64,000 nucleotides of DNA, from assembly GCA_016859345.1 (NCBI GenBank), contig CM029120.1, positions 6,027,501 through 6,091,500 on the forward strand, in the 5' to 3' direction. The notes under the pieces are model-generated. The model did no database searches. It saw nothing but the letters and a program-made list of their open reading frames with translations, and was not told the DNA's origin. This stretch comes from Istiophorus platypterus (taxonomy: Eukaryota; Chordata; Actinopteri; Istiophoriformes; Istiophoridae). The position numbers and the translations under genes are program-made. Below are positions 46,000-58,654 of this stretch, one piece after another; position 1 is the first letter of the stretch; each line of letters begins with the position of its first letter.

Positions 46000-46650
46000 G
46001 GTCGGCGGTGGAAGAACAATTCAAATATCTTACTGAAGTAAAATCAGCAATACCCCAGTATAAAAAAAATACTTACTTATGTGTAAAAGTGCACAAGTAT
46101 GACCAGCAAATCGTACAGTATTTGTCATTAAAAAGTAAAAGTATTCATTATGCAAAATGTTCTCATTTCTGAGTGTTAAATTAAGGAGCCCTGAGGGTCC
46201 CAAGGTTGATTTTTTTTTTGTTTAACACAATGATAATATGTGTGTATAATTGATTATCTTTTGCAACAAGTTTTTATAAAGAGAGATTTTCTAGAACCTT
46301 GGGGGTCCAAGTTAGTCTCCTGCCAGTTTTTGTTGTGGGAAAAGTTTCAACTTTATCGTTCTCCTTTACGCATGGTGAGGAATCCAAGCATTCTCCCACA
46401 TGAGCAGATCTAATCAGCCACATAAGGCCCTTGTGCATATGCAGGGCCTTTTATCTATAGTAACAGATCATATATTATGAGCTTATCATATGTTTTGTAT
46501 GTGAAATCAAAGTAACCTTAGCTGTTAAATTGTTGAATTGGCATAAAAAGTGCATCTCTATCATCTATGAGTTGCACAAAATTGAAAATACAAAGTACAA
46601 GTACCTCAAAATTGTATCTTAGTACACACGCTTGAATAAATGTACTACGT
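46000..46650. repeat. Dispersed teleost repeat, family B, near-complete copy with insertion
   Basis: Left part: GGTGGAAGAACAATTCAAAT through AAAGTAAAAGTATTCATTATGC (about 46005-46160). Right part: GAGCTTATCATATGTTTTGTATG through TACAAGTACCTCAAAATTGT to AATAAATGTACT (about 46465-46645). About 300 bases in between do not match what I remember of the family and may be an insertion or strongly diverged. Confidence 0.55.
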
Positions 46651-49600
46651 TACGTCCCCATCGAGAGGTCAGCGGAGAGGCCGTCTGGCGCGGAGTTATC
46701 TGCTGTCTCGGTGAGACGTCGTCAACGGCCTCAACCTGAGTCACTTTTTCCACCTCGGTGGCGAGCAGCCGACCACAAACACAAACAGAAACCTTCGGGA
46801 TCTGGTTTCCCACACTCCTCTGTCTCTGTCCCGAAGTTCATCTGGTTTATCGAATTCTCACCCTAGATCGATTTGGCTTCCGCTTTCGGCGGCCGCCTTT
46901 TCTCGCCGAATCTCTAATCATGATAATGGGAGCCTAATCCAACTAGTGATGAATCCCAGTGTATGAATTTGATTGGCAAAGTGCCTCCGGGGCCTAAGAA
47001 AAAGTTTTATGATATGGGAATTGAGTGTCTCCTCAGTATGCAGGAGGAGGCAAAAGCATTTTTGGATGGAGCTCTTCTTATTTGAACTTAAATCCTCGGG
47101 CCAGTGGCCAGGAGGGGCTTTTCTTTTTTGCTCAAACCACAAAAATCCATGAGAAAAACAAGGCAGGGCGTCATACGATCCTGCCTCCCTCTCTCCGGGG
47201 CTACTGGACGCCAGCGAGGTGCGAGTGCAAGCTTTTCAACAAGGCAGCGCTTGTTTTCCAAGCCGCCGTGTCCCCTCGGTGTCCTCCATGTGGTTAGACC
47301 ATTAAATCCCATAAAGAAGACGAAGAGATCCGAGATTTCTCTGTTTGGGCTTGTAATGATGATTTATTCATCAAACTGAAAATGCTGTCGGGGGTAATCA
47401 GGAGAGCGAGACAATGGGGCCGGTATTGTTTTTGTTCTCTCTGCCTCGTCTTCTATGTACCACAGCCTCGGCTATGAGGACAATTACAGCGACTGTCTGG
47501 GGTTTCGAAAAGGCATGAAAATTCATCAGATCATCTGAAATGCACATAGCAGCTTCGAGAGTTTAAATATAGGCTCAACTAGGGAGAATCTTTTATGGCA
47601 AAGAAAAGTTAAGGTCTTTTGTAGTTCGTTCATTATTTGTCATAAAATACCCAACACCATATTTTTACCTAGACAATTAATCTTCCCACTTATAGGGCAA
47701 CAAAAACCCAAACCTTATAGCACACGGTCTTAATCCATATGTTACTGTGATCATTTTTTCTCTTCATTCTTATCTAATCTATGTGAATGTATGTAGCAGA
47801 TATGGGGTAATTCTGTTTTTAAAAGCAACACATTTTTGCGAGGATCTGAATTTTGTGTAAATTTCACAATATAAATCGAAGACCAGATGCAGGAGAAAGC
47901 GTTTCCACTGCAAAACAGCTCAAAATATTTAACACTATGAGGTACAATCATGATTTTTTTTTTTTTTTTTGGTCTACTTCCATTTATTTTTTTTTTTGCC
48001 CGATAAACTAATCAAACATCCATCAAGCAAACAGGTGCTGTGTGTCCAGTTCAGTCACATTCAGTATAACGCATAATAAACTGTTCCAAGTGTTTTCCAA
48101 ATCATTGCCCTTGAGCCACCATCTGAATTTTAAGACTCCCATTTTTTAAACCCTCCACGTGGAGATGTTTTTTTTTTGTTTTTTTTTTCCTGAGCAAACT
48201 GTAAACCTTTGACCTTTTCCTTTTTTTCCCCTTCAGGACTAACTCGCTAGCCCGCAGCCCAGGCGCCATATTGCAGCTATAATCCCTCTGTCCATTGTAA
48301 ACTGTTCCACATTAATCAGAAAGTCTGACTGTGTAGTGACTAATTACCTCTCCACTGTGATTACAGTCAACCAAAATGATTTTTTTCCCCCCCTCCACCC
48401 TCTTCCTACCCATATTTACAACTATGAGCCGTGCGTCAGTTTCTCTCAGGCCAGATAATTACATGGTGGCTCATTCAGAAATTTAAAAAAAACAAAAAAA
48501 ACATAAAACACAGGTTTGTTGTTGTGTCTCTCCACCAGTCTGCAGCAGGTATATTTTCGGGAAACCGTCGCGGTCATGGCCGACAGAGAGAAACCCAGCC
48601 CCTTGTCTTTGCCCGGACGCAGAGGTCTTTCTTTCGCCGTATGCAGGATACTAAAATAGCAGCTCCCTGCAACATAAGCGCAGAAAAATATACTGGCTGG
48701 GTTTCGCAATGTGCAGGCCAGTCCAGAACCCGGGCCAGGATCCCAGGAGGGCGGGGAAGAAAAAATGGACACATGGAGGTCCATTTAAAGAAATAATAAA
48801 TGTAATTGACTCTCAGCTCTTTGACTCATGGAAGTTGGAAACTCCATTAAACTGCTGCTGCTGGGGACGAGGCACTATGGGCAGAAAGACCTGGTTTTCC
48901 ACGCGTTGCTCGGCTTTGGGGTCTTGGACTATTTTGCTTCCATAACACGTTTTCTCTCAGAGTAGTGGAAAATACACATTTGACGCACATTTGATACATG
49001 ATACACATTAAGGTGTTTATTTTTACCACACTCTGTCTATTTGAATCTGTAGATTTCAATTACAATACATATCTTTGTTGGCCGTTTTCTAAAAATGAAG
49101 TTTTTTTTCACATACTGAGCCAGAAATCTCAACTTCAGTATTACTTACATGAACCAAAGTTTCCAGTGTTAGTCCTCTCTATTTTCTGAAGGTTTTTACA
49201 GAGGGGTATGTTCATATTTCATTCATAGGCTTATTTACATAACATTTAAAGCCTAAAGACATGGTGAAAATTGATTTTTTTTGTATGGCTGTTTACTATA
49301 GTATTTTGAGATTTATGGAGTGATAAAAGAGATACCCAAAATCCCCCTTTTTTAAAAACCTTTGGCTCTAATATGTCAACCGAATAAAACTAAATACTGA
49401 ACGTGTCTTTTTGTTTCGATTTCTTTTCTGGAAATGAATGCAAATCAGCACATGTTTCACTAAACAATGCTTCATTTGCACATTTAAACCTAACAATTGA
49501 GAAAACTTGGAAATGAATGCTGATTTTTTTTTCCTATTCAGCTGTAGTGTCTTATTTAATGGAGTTTTCCTCTGGTCTTGTAAAATATGACCAAGTTTAA

Positions 49601-49839
49601 ATCGATAATGAATTAATATAAGATAACTTCATGTATAAAGCTATAAAACAAGACTTTTAAATATTTCCTACACCTGCAACAACTGTTTTTATTTGGTCAT
49701 CTGGGGGCAGCAGAAACAACTTATGAACAGTGTTGACGTATCATGACCTTATATCTTGAACTTGTTAGCAAAAAATGCCCCCCCACCCCCAACACATCCA
49801 GTAATTATGGAGCAACATTAGCTTTCACAAATCCAAGAG
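46651..49839. other. Intergenic DNA, no gene recognised
   Basis: The parts at 46660-47500 and 48230-48420 are relatively rich in unique-looking sequence with TAAT-type motifs and may hold conserved non-coding elements. T-runs occur at 47954-47970, 47985-47996 and 48165-48187. Frames at 48431-48796 and 48446-48784 overlap on opposite strands and resemble nothing known. Confidence 0.45.
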
Positions 49840-50170
49840 TCCAATACTGACTCTCTGACAGCTCTGCTCTTGGTCTGTAAGAACTGCTGAGGGAAATATC
49901 AGGCTCTTTAGCTGCTAAATGCTCCTCTATGTTCACCAGCTGGTCTCTGATTGCATCTGTCTGCTGTTTGCTGCTGGGCAGATAGAGCACAGTGAGTTTT
50001 TAGACTTTTTTTTCTTTTTTTTCGCTGATAACATCCGCCTGCTGCAGCAGAGTGAACCAAAACAGTGAAGCTGCAAAGAAAACCAAAATAAAAATAAATA
50101 ATAATAATAATAATGAGCTGAAAGTGACCACAAAGCCCTGTGAAGCAGAGGGGAGCTACAAATTTCAGGT
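49840..50170. repeat. Dispersed teleost repeat, family D, copy 3
   Basis: Contains CTCTTTAGCTGCTAAATGCT, CACCAGCTGGTCTCTGAT, GTCTGCTGTTTGCTGCTGGG and AACCAAAACAGTGAAGCTG, the clearest copy of family D in the window. An (AAT)n run at 50095-50113 lies near its right end. Confidence 0.6.
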
Positions 50171-50956
50171 AATACTTCTCTTTAAGTTCTTTACTGTGAA
50201 TGACCCCTTTCACATTGTACATTCTTTTCACACTGGAATTTGACTCACCGTTAGAATAAAAATATTGACTGCAGTGGCTTCAATCACGACCTGCTCATAC
50301 ATTAAACCTGGTCAGTGTATTCCGTTTTCGCTGGAGATATATTAAACTTGTAAAACCCTCTGTAACATGGTTGAACATTACTGTTTATTAATGTCCCAGG
50401 ACGATGATGCACACCTTTATGTGCCTTATGTGGTCTGGCGGTTAGTGTTAATGCAAAAATTCTCTGGTCGGGAGGCGGTTGATGTTTACTCGAACCCCAC
50501 ACATTTAAACTAAAGTCAGCGAGCGGTACAGCAGTTTCCACGGGGCCCGGGGGTTCGTCCGAGGCTCACATCTGGCCCTTCTTCGATCATCTGAAAGTCC
50601 CTAACCTGACCTCCCCCTCCTCCTCCAGTTTAAACATTATCAAAGGTCAGAGGAATGAGAAAAAAAAATCTGGCCATGAGTTTGGGGAGTGCGTGTGTGT
50701 TTACACATCTGAATTCCTTTCTCACAAGTCCATGTGGACGGAGGGGAAAAAGTTTTGTATTTCTTAAATCCCTTCACAGGAGATGGAGAGAAATGAAGAG
50801 GCTGGGATGTTGTCGTGACACAGAAAAGTTTCTTTTTTCAAGTGTAAAAGTACTTGCTCTGCAATAACCCCCCCCCCATGACTGATATATTATTACATCT
50901 GACATCGTTAGATCGTGGAGCTAGTTTTATCTAATTTACATTTAGATAGTTCAGTT

Positions 50957-51237
50957 CAGTGGTTCCCAGCCTAGGGGTCAGGCACCTCGAGTGGGTCGCC
51001 AGATAAATCTGAAGGGTCGGGAGATGATTAACGGGGACGGAATGAAGAGAAAACAAAGTTCTGCTTCACAAATCTATTTTCATCTTTAGGGACTTTTCTC
51101 TAACGTTTGCTTTTTTTCTGCTAAATTTTTGGATACTTTCACCTCTTTGGGCCTCAGACAGAAATTTCTTTGCTGGAAATCATGGAGAACTGTAACATGA
51201 TGAGGAGCCACAGCTAGATGCTGCTCTTTTGTATGGA
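50957..51237. repeat. hAT-like MITE (family C), left part
   Basis: Begins CAGTGGTTCCCAGCCTAGGG and continues with AGATAAATCTGAAGGGTCG and GATGATTAACGGGG blocks typical of the left half of the family. No right terminal repeat is present. Confidence 0.6.
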
Positions 51238-51900
51238 ACTACTGTTTTCATATAACAGTGTGATGTGTTTTATGATTTTACGATCATGTGTTGTTTATGT
51301 TGAATGCTAGTCTGAAAGGTAACCTTATCTGTGAAGTAAATACAGCACAGTAAAGAGTATTTCCATCTGTAATCTTGTGGAGTAGAAATATAATACTTGT
51401 GATGGACGTAGTATTCACATCCTTTACCTGTCCTTCAGTATCAGTACCCCCAGTTCGAATGCACTATAACCAGTAAATTCAATTTTCAGGTATCAAAAGG
51501 GGCACTATTAATTATACAGAACGTCAGTTTCAGAATGTTATATCCTAATATATGTTACATCATTGGCTGATTATTATAAGAGATGCTTTTACATGTATAG
51601 TAAACAGAATAGTACTGTTGTAGTTATTCGAGGTGGAGCTAGTTTTAGCTCTTAACTTCCTGTGTATGCTATCGAGCATATAGAAAAATTATATATAATT
51701 CAGACTAGGGACACATATTTTGTGAAATCTTAACATGCATAGTAATTAGCAACTGTAGTTGTGAGATAGGTGAAGTGGAGAGTAGAAGTCACACAAAGTA
51801 GCATGTGGTAGAAATAATCAATCGAAGTACAACCGCCCCAAAACTTTACTTAGAAACAGCATTTGAGTGAATATACTTGTAGTGTTGCTTTCCACCTCTG
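51238..51900. repeat. Two consecutive family B fragments
   Basis: The first (about 51240-51470) and second (about 51500-51900) both run in the same direction toward GTAGAAATA/GTACAA-type right-end blocks. The second ends with AGTGTTGCTTTCCACCTCTGG, the usual family B terminus. Confidence 0.5.
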
Positions 51901-53928
51901 GCGATTCCTTCCAGGTCCTCAAGGGTCAACGCTGTGTCACCAGAAGCCGCTTGTCCGACCAATCAAAGCTCATATCTGAGGGCTCTCTCGGAGAAAAGCA
52001 CCTCCCTGCAAACGGACAGATAACAGGCGGGTCGGGGGCCCCCAGGGGCCACAGGGCTGGCGTGTTCCTGCGAAGGGTTAAGTCTACACTGCAGGGTCAG
52101 GGTTAATATGTTTCCCCTTTCGTTTTGAGTTTATCTGCTCTGGGCTGCGTAAAGAAGGTCTGCAGGCATCGTACAGCGACCAAAACAGACATGTCGCCAT
52201 GTCGCCACAGAAGTGAAATGTCAATGTGGCGGATATGTTTTTTTTATTCATAAGCACCAGTGAGACGGACTCTCTGCCAGCGTTTAGTCCCTCTGCCTCA
52301 CCGGGAGCAAGAAAATCCATACTGACTGGCGAAGCACGTCTGCACCAGTTACATAATCACGGGAATGGCCATGGCGATGCCCCACAGCACTGCCAGCGCG
52401 CGGTATTATAGCAGCACAGTCAGATGGGACATCAGAGCATTTCCTCTAACCAGCCCTGACAGGTTGTGTTGGCCTTTAGCCGGCGACATTAGTTGTACCT
52501 CGAGGCTGAGGACAGCTGTTGAGCAGCATGTTCCCCGCAAAAACAAAAAAACAAAAAACAAAGCATGAATTGGAGGGAGCCAGAGAACTTGGTCGACTTT
52601 TCAAACCTTTAACAGGTAGAATCACCTGAGAATATGATCCAGGAACGGGCTTATTTTGTGGTTGCAGTGATCAAGGGGATCTGATCTGCAGCTCTGTGGA
52701 GCTTTAGTTTGTTGAGGACCCCCCCCCCCCCCCCCCCAAAGAGCACCTCCAACATTTGCAAGCGGATAAAACTGTTTAACAAACTTGGGCGGTCAAATCC
52801 AAACCCAGATCGAACGTGTAACAACAGGCTGGGACAGACCAGGTATGCAGCAAGTAGTTACATTAATATCACAAAAAATTTATGGCTCGGAGCAAACGAT
52901 CTCTTCTCTTATGAAATATCGCGTGTTAATCACCTGGACACAGGTATTTGCACAAGGTTAATACAGCCATGGGTGTAGCTGGGTGTGATATTTTAAAACT
53001 AAATTAATGTCACAAAAGCATCGTAATAAATGGAAAACCCAACAAGCAAGAAACAGCAGCACATAGATAGACTGTGCGAGGCCAACAGATCATCAGGTGA
53101 AGATATGCAGCAGAGAAAAGAAGACACATCAAGCAGCCTCATAACATAATCACTTCTACTAAAAATGCATGTTTGAGATTATAACTAAAATGACAAAGAG
53201 CATGTATAAAACAAGTCCATGTGTTATCTGTGTCATCTGTTTGGGTATTTAAGGGATTATTATACAAACTATATCATTTCTATAAACATTGTTCATTTTC
53301 TTATGGTATTTCCTTTGATTTTCCTCACTGCAATTTTGATTTTTTTTTAAAGGTAACTTTTTATATGCCACATTCTTTGTCAGTGATCATAAAAACTGTT
53401 CCTGTTTTATCAAAATTCAGAGAATTTTTTAAATTATTTTTTATTACTGCATCCCCTTGTTTTGCAACACAACTGATACTAAAGTTTTGAGGCTGATGCT
53501 GATATAGATAGCTGAGAGCTCAAAACGTCAGATAGTGTTATACTGGAGGCCGTCTTTTTTGGGAAATGGATTCCATTAATATGCTTATCTAAGAACTGTG
53601 ACTGTGCAGGAAGTTTTAGGCTGAAAAATAAAGTTTCCAGCTCTCGCTGGTGAACAAGCTACTGTGTTTAATGGAGAAACTGTTTCTAAATCTCTTTCAA
53701 ACTATCAGTTTTTTTGTAACATCAGCTGACCTATATACTGATACTGGTACAGTTTGCATAGTAAAGTTGAGTGCATATCCTACAAAGCTGTTCAGGTCTT
53801 TATTTACCTCAACCAAAATGACTTTTAGCTTTAGGTATTTCCTAAATTTATATTTTTGAACCACTTAACTATGTGTCCGTCCCCAAAAACTGTGGTTGCC
53901 AAGCAAGCAGCCATTTCAGAACCCCCCC

Positions 53929-53929
<1 letters not shown>
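51901..53929. other. Intergenic DNA, no gene recognised
   Basis: Contains a run of 19 C at 52719-52737 and AT-rich sequence at 53220-53860. No exon or RNA gene is seen. Confidence 0.55.
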
Positions 53930-53977
<48 letters not shown>

Positions 53978-53980
53978 ACA
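53930..53980. repeat. (CA)n microsatellite
   Basis: About 50 bases of CA with one CATA interruption near the right end. Confidence 0.96.
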
Positions 53981-54604
53981 GATGATATGTCACTGCAAAG
54001 GCCAGGGTGTCCTTTTGACGGTGCTACAGGTTTCAAACCTGTCTGCATAATGTCTCGGGAGGACATGTCACAGGAAAGTGCATTGATTTCGAGTGCTTGT
54101 TCTGTCGGTGTAAAGATTTTTTATTAGCGCCAAGCCACCCACTTGGGTGTATTTTAATCAATGCAAAATTGGATTCCCCTTCAAGCTTGCTCAGGACATC
54201 CAAACAGACGACCTTCCAGCTAAAACCTTCTTACGTAACCTGCTGCTGCCCCAGATGTTCTGGTTTGCTCCTTGTCTCTGTGGATGATAACTGGCGATTG
54301 AAAAATGAAAGAGTATTTACATTTACCCCCACCCCCCTTTAACAGCACGTAGAGCAGCCAATCCTATGACCCCCCCCCGAGATCAAGACGGCCTCAACAA
54401 TTCCCTAACCCTTAGGTACATGCTTCCTGGCACGATTTCTGCCACTCAGCTCGTTCTTCCTGTTTTATATTCAAAACAAAAGTGCCGGGAAGAGGGCTCC
54501 AGGCTCGGGGCCCTGGAGCGACGTTATGGCTCCGGTGTTTCTCTGAGGAGGAGAGCCAGGGAGGAGAGATGGGCTATTTTTGTACCGTCACGACAGCCTC
54601 GGAT

Positions 54605-54629
54605 AGAGAGAGAGAGAGAGAGAGAGAGG
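54605..54629. repeat. (GA)12 microsatellite
   Basis: A short pure AG/GA run. Confidence 0.95.
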
Positions 54630-56569
54630 ATGCCTCGATCACCGCGAGGTAATTACAAGGTTTATATGGCTGGGGAACAATCGCAGAACTCCGTCAGCAG
54701 CAGTCACTGTGTCTCAGAGGCAGAGGCCTTTTAATTGCTGGGCTCTGGTGTTTGTCAACATGTATTTAAAAGGGGAAGGCTCAGGAATAATAGAAGGGTT
54801 CGTGCGAGTCTATAGGATGCCTCAAATCCGTAACTTGTTGAGCCCATACGCATTAGGACACAGTGTTTGTGTCCTCCTGTCTTTGTAGTGCTGGTTTAGC
54901 AGATCGTCAGCAGGTCTGAGGTCAAATAATATAATTGACGGTTAAGGCGTTGATGCACGGACACTGTTTAACCGCACGTTTTAATCCTGAACCACAGGAA
55001 CTCGTTGAGTCAAAATAAGACTAAAAGACGTGTAACATACCACACAGCCATGCACATGCTTTGTGTGTAAGTTCGTGTGGGTTTAAGACTTGTCTGACAA
55101 GTGATTAAATTGGTGATTAAATTTAATATCGGCTCATCTAAGATGTTACGTGTTATGTTTTGTTGTCGTTGCTATTTTTGTAAAATAACCAAAGTAATAC
55201 AACGTAATGTAAAAACTGCGTGGTAAAGTGAAATCCATTTGCTAGTTTTAGCTGGAGCGTTTTAAACGCACCCAAAGGATGCTGGGAGCTTAGGCAAAGT
55301 CCTTTTGCTGACTGAGACCATGAGTTGCATTTGAAAGCCCTTGAACACGCTCTTGAGTCATCGGATCATAAGTCCACATTTTTTTTTTCAAACTACTGTT
55401 TCCTGGGTCAAAAAAGTGCTACTATGCCGAACTGAACTGAACCGAACCAAACTAAACTACGCTTAACATGTTTTATCAGCGGAAATGGGGCTGCACAATG
55501 TAAATGAGCAGCACAAAGCCCGATAATATCTGACATATCAGATGCACAGAATCATGGTGAGTCTGAGCAGTGCACTGTGAGCTGGTTGCACTGTGCAGGA
55601 TGATTTACGATCACAAGTGGAACAATATTAGGATTAAAAAATCCAATGGTCGGCGAGCTGCGACTGTCTGACTTTGCAGGGAGGTCACAGTCGGTCATCC
55701 CATCTCTGACCATGAGGGAGGACGATTTTTATGACCAGCTAATTGAAATTCAGAGGACAAAACACAGGCCTTAATTCCGCTCGGTAATGAAGTTATCAGG
55801 GGCTGCGCTCGTGTTTCATGATGCCTGAACTCCACTGCCTCTTCGGCCTCATCCTGCTTCTCGTCAGCTGATGAATATTAAAATGAACTCATTCTGCCTC
55901 TTGACATGTTCATTACTTTCCACCCATCAAATATGGATCGATCCGTGTACGGGCAAGAGGTTATATTTCACACCATTGTCTTAAATCTTTTATGTGATGT
56001 TTGTGCCTTGAGGGTCTCTCGGATAATAAGTCAGAACATTTATGTATTTCAGATTCTTTAAAGCTATTTCAGCCATGCAATATGAATTATATGGCTCTGC
56101 AGTGCTGTACAGGCTTTGCTTCATAATATGTAGAGGTGTGCTGGCTGAAAAATGGCCAGACCCGGACCTGGTGCAGCAGTTGGTCTAAGTCTTCACATGA
56201 CTCTATAACAATGTCACTATTTACAGTTATTTGCTGATGTGTACGTTTCGTGTTAAACTCCTTGAAGTTGATGTGTTCTTGGTTGAGACATACATGACAT
56301 GATGTATGACAAACTTAAACAGCTTCCTTACGCTCAAACTTCCTCTGCTGTTTTCATCTTTGACCACAGCCACCACTGTTTTTTTTTTCTTTCCTCTCTG
56401 TTCTGTTTGTTACGATCTTCTTAGATTTCCTTATGTCGCAGTTGCTCTCTGTAAACTGTGAATAAACATGCAGTCGCTCAACTGTACACATATTTGTATG
56501 AGGTGGTGTATCTAATTGGGTGGAGTAGAACACGATGTAAACACAACATGACATGTTAATCAACTGATA
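54630..56569. other. Intergenic DNA, no gene recognised
   Basis: Mostly unique-looking sequence. The part at about 55700-55930 carries several TAATTG/TAATGA/ATTAAAATGA motifs and no recognisable repeat, as conserved non-coding elements often do. Confidence 0.45.
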
Positions 56570-56810
56570 GGGTTGATGCAGCCGACATGTTTGCAAACAG
56601 TAGCTGCTCTTTAGCTCTGTTTTGTTCTTCACCAACACCTTGATTAAATACCTGGCTTTTCCATTGCTAAATGCCCACTATGTTTAATAGATGGCTGCTG
56701 TCCTAGTCTGTCTATCCTTTATGCTGGGCAGGTGGTGTACAGTAGGTTTTGTTAATATAAAAAAGCTTTAACATAACATGCAAAGAAGCATTTAACTGTA
56801 GCAGCCAATG
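56570..56810. repeat. Dispersed teleost repeat, family D, copy 4
   Basis: Contains TTCACCAACACCTTGATTAA, TTGCTAAATGCCCACTATGT and GCTGGGCAGGTGGTGTACAG, aligned in order with copy 3. Confidence 0.6.
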
Positions 56811-58429
56811 GAAGGTATACTTCCAGAGAAAGGATGTATAGTCCGACAAATCTGCAGATTTCTAATAATTTGAATGAATCAGTCAAATAAAAAATAAATT
56901 AAATCATCATCAGCATATTATTTCACAATCACTATATCACTACCAGACTAAAATCAGGCTTAGAGATTAAGAGAGAGACAGAATATAAATAAACAAATAA
57001 AGAGATAATTGGCTCGCTGATACTGATACATTATATCTGATTTTTAATATACTGTAATGTGCAAATAAACACACAACACAAAAGCACACAAAGAAACACA
57101 TTTGCATTAGGTGATATGCTTAGCTATATTTTTTAGTCAGTGTTAACTTTATCATTAAAAAATGTCTTTTGTGGATGTCTGGGTCGCCATTAGGATGTTG
57201 CATTCGTTGCACAGGTAAATTAATCAGCTGATCAATGCAATTTAGAGGCATTGCATCAGATAATATAAAGAAAGGACTTCAGGTAAAGTATTAGCCTGGA
57301 CTTATTGTAATCTGAAGGTCTGATGTGAGGTGGTGAAACAGTTTTTCTTTCCAGTATAAAACCCGGGACCATCATCCGAGTGTTTCTGCCTCTGTTGTCA
57401 TTCATGCGCCCCAGCGACACTGCCTCAAAGGGTTTTGCACACGGAGATTATGAAATTTGACACTGACACGCCGTCTGGACCGCAGGCAGCGCCGACACTG
57501 ATTGGACCGTGCAGGACATCAAAAGGGCCCAGTTTTCTCGCCCCTGCGAAGTTCACAGACTCTCTGCTTTAAATTCCAGCCACTGTTTTAGTTAAAGAAA
57601 AAAAGGAAAGGAAAAAAAGGTCATCAGAATGAAGTGATAAAACTTTGCTAGCGACCCTTGGTAAGACTGATGTCTGGGGTGATTTATTAGGTGCTTTAAA
57701 AGGTCAAAAGTAAATTCCCCCAAGACCTGTATGTTGGGTAAAGCTCCTGCCTTTCATCCTGCCTTGCACCTCAATCCATTTACACTCAGATTGGACAATT
57801 GGACCGATTGGAGACTCTTAGCAAACTTTTCCTAAAGCACTGAGGTCTTTCTGAGATACATTCAAGTCTACTCTGTGGCCATTTGCTGGGAATAATTCAC
57901 ATCCACTTTGATTTGAAAGGGAAAACTACGAAACTACAAACAGATGCCAGTGAAACGCTGCTTATTTTCAGCTCTTGAACTTTAAAAAGTGCAGAAAAGC
58001 CTCATGGCAGGTCACCAGTATAAGACAAGGACTCTATCACCGTCGTATCAAGCATCTTCCCGTAGTCAATTCGCCTGCAGATGCATTTAAGGAGAACTGA
58101 TGCCCCCTGAACAGACTAAAGGGAATTTCACAGGTGTCCGAATTCCTGAACTCCCAGGAGGGAACTCCGGACCGTCTGGACCATGACATTCTTCCTGCAG
58201 CGTGTGGAAGATTCATTTCCCCCTGACCAAAGGGGCTCGCCTCTAGCGCTCCGATACCACAATCAGGTCCACAGCAGTGGGTGAGAGGTCAAGTCTCAGG
58301 CAGCTGAGGTCAGGAGGGTTCGTGGCAAGATGGTAGTGGTTCGTCTCCACAAAGAATTCCCTCCCGTCTGAAGGGAAGCGCAACTCAGGAACTTTCACAC
58401 CCCTGCTCTTCTGTCTACTTGTGTTTCGA
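56811..58429. other. Intergenic DNA, no gene recognised
   Basis: AT-rich to about 57350, then moderately G+C-rich without recognisable exons or repeats. Confidence 0.5.
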
Positions 58430-58497
58430 TATCTATATATATATCTATCTATCTATCTATCTATATATATATATATCTATATATATATCTATATCTA

Positions 58498-58532
<35 letters not shown>

Positions 58533-58569
58533 ATATATATATATATATATATCTATATATATATCTATA

Positions 58570-58650
<81 letters not shown>
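58430..58650. repeat. Compound (ATCT)n/(TA)n microsatellite
   Basis: About 220 bases in which blocks of ATCT tetranucleotide alternate with blocks of TA dinucleotide at least four times, ending in a pure TA run of about 50 bases. Confidence 0.97.
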
Positions 58651-58654
<4 letters not shown>

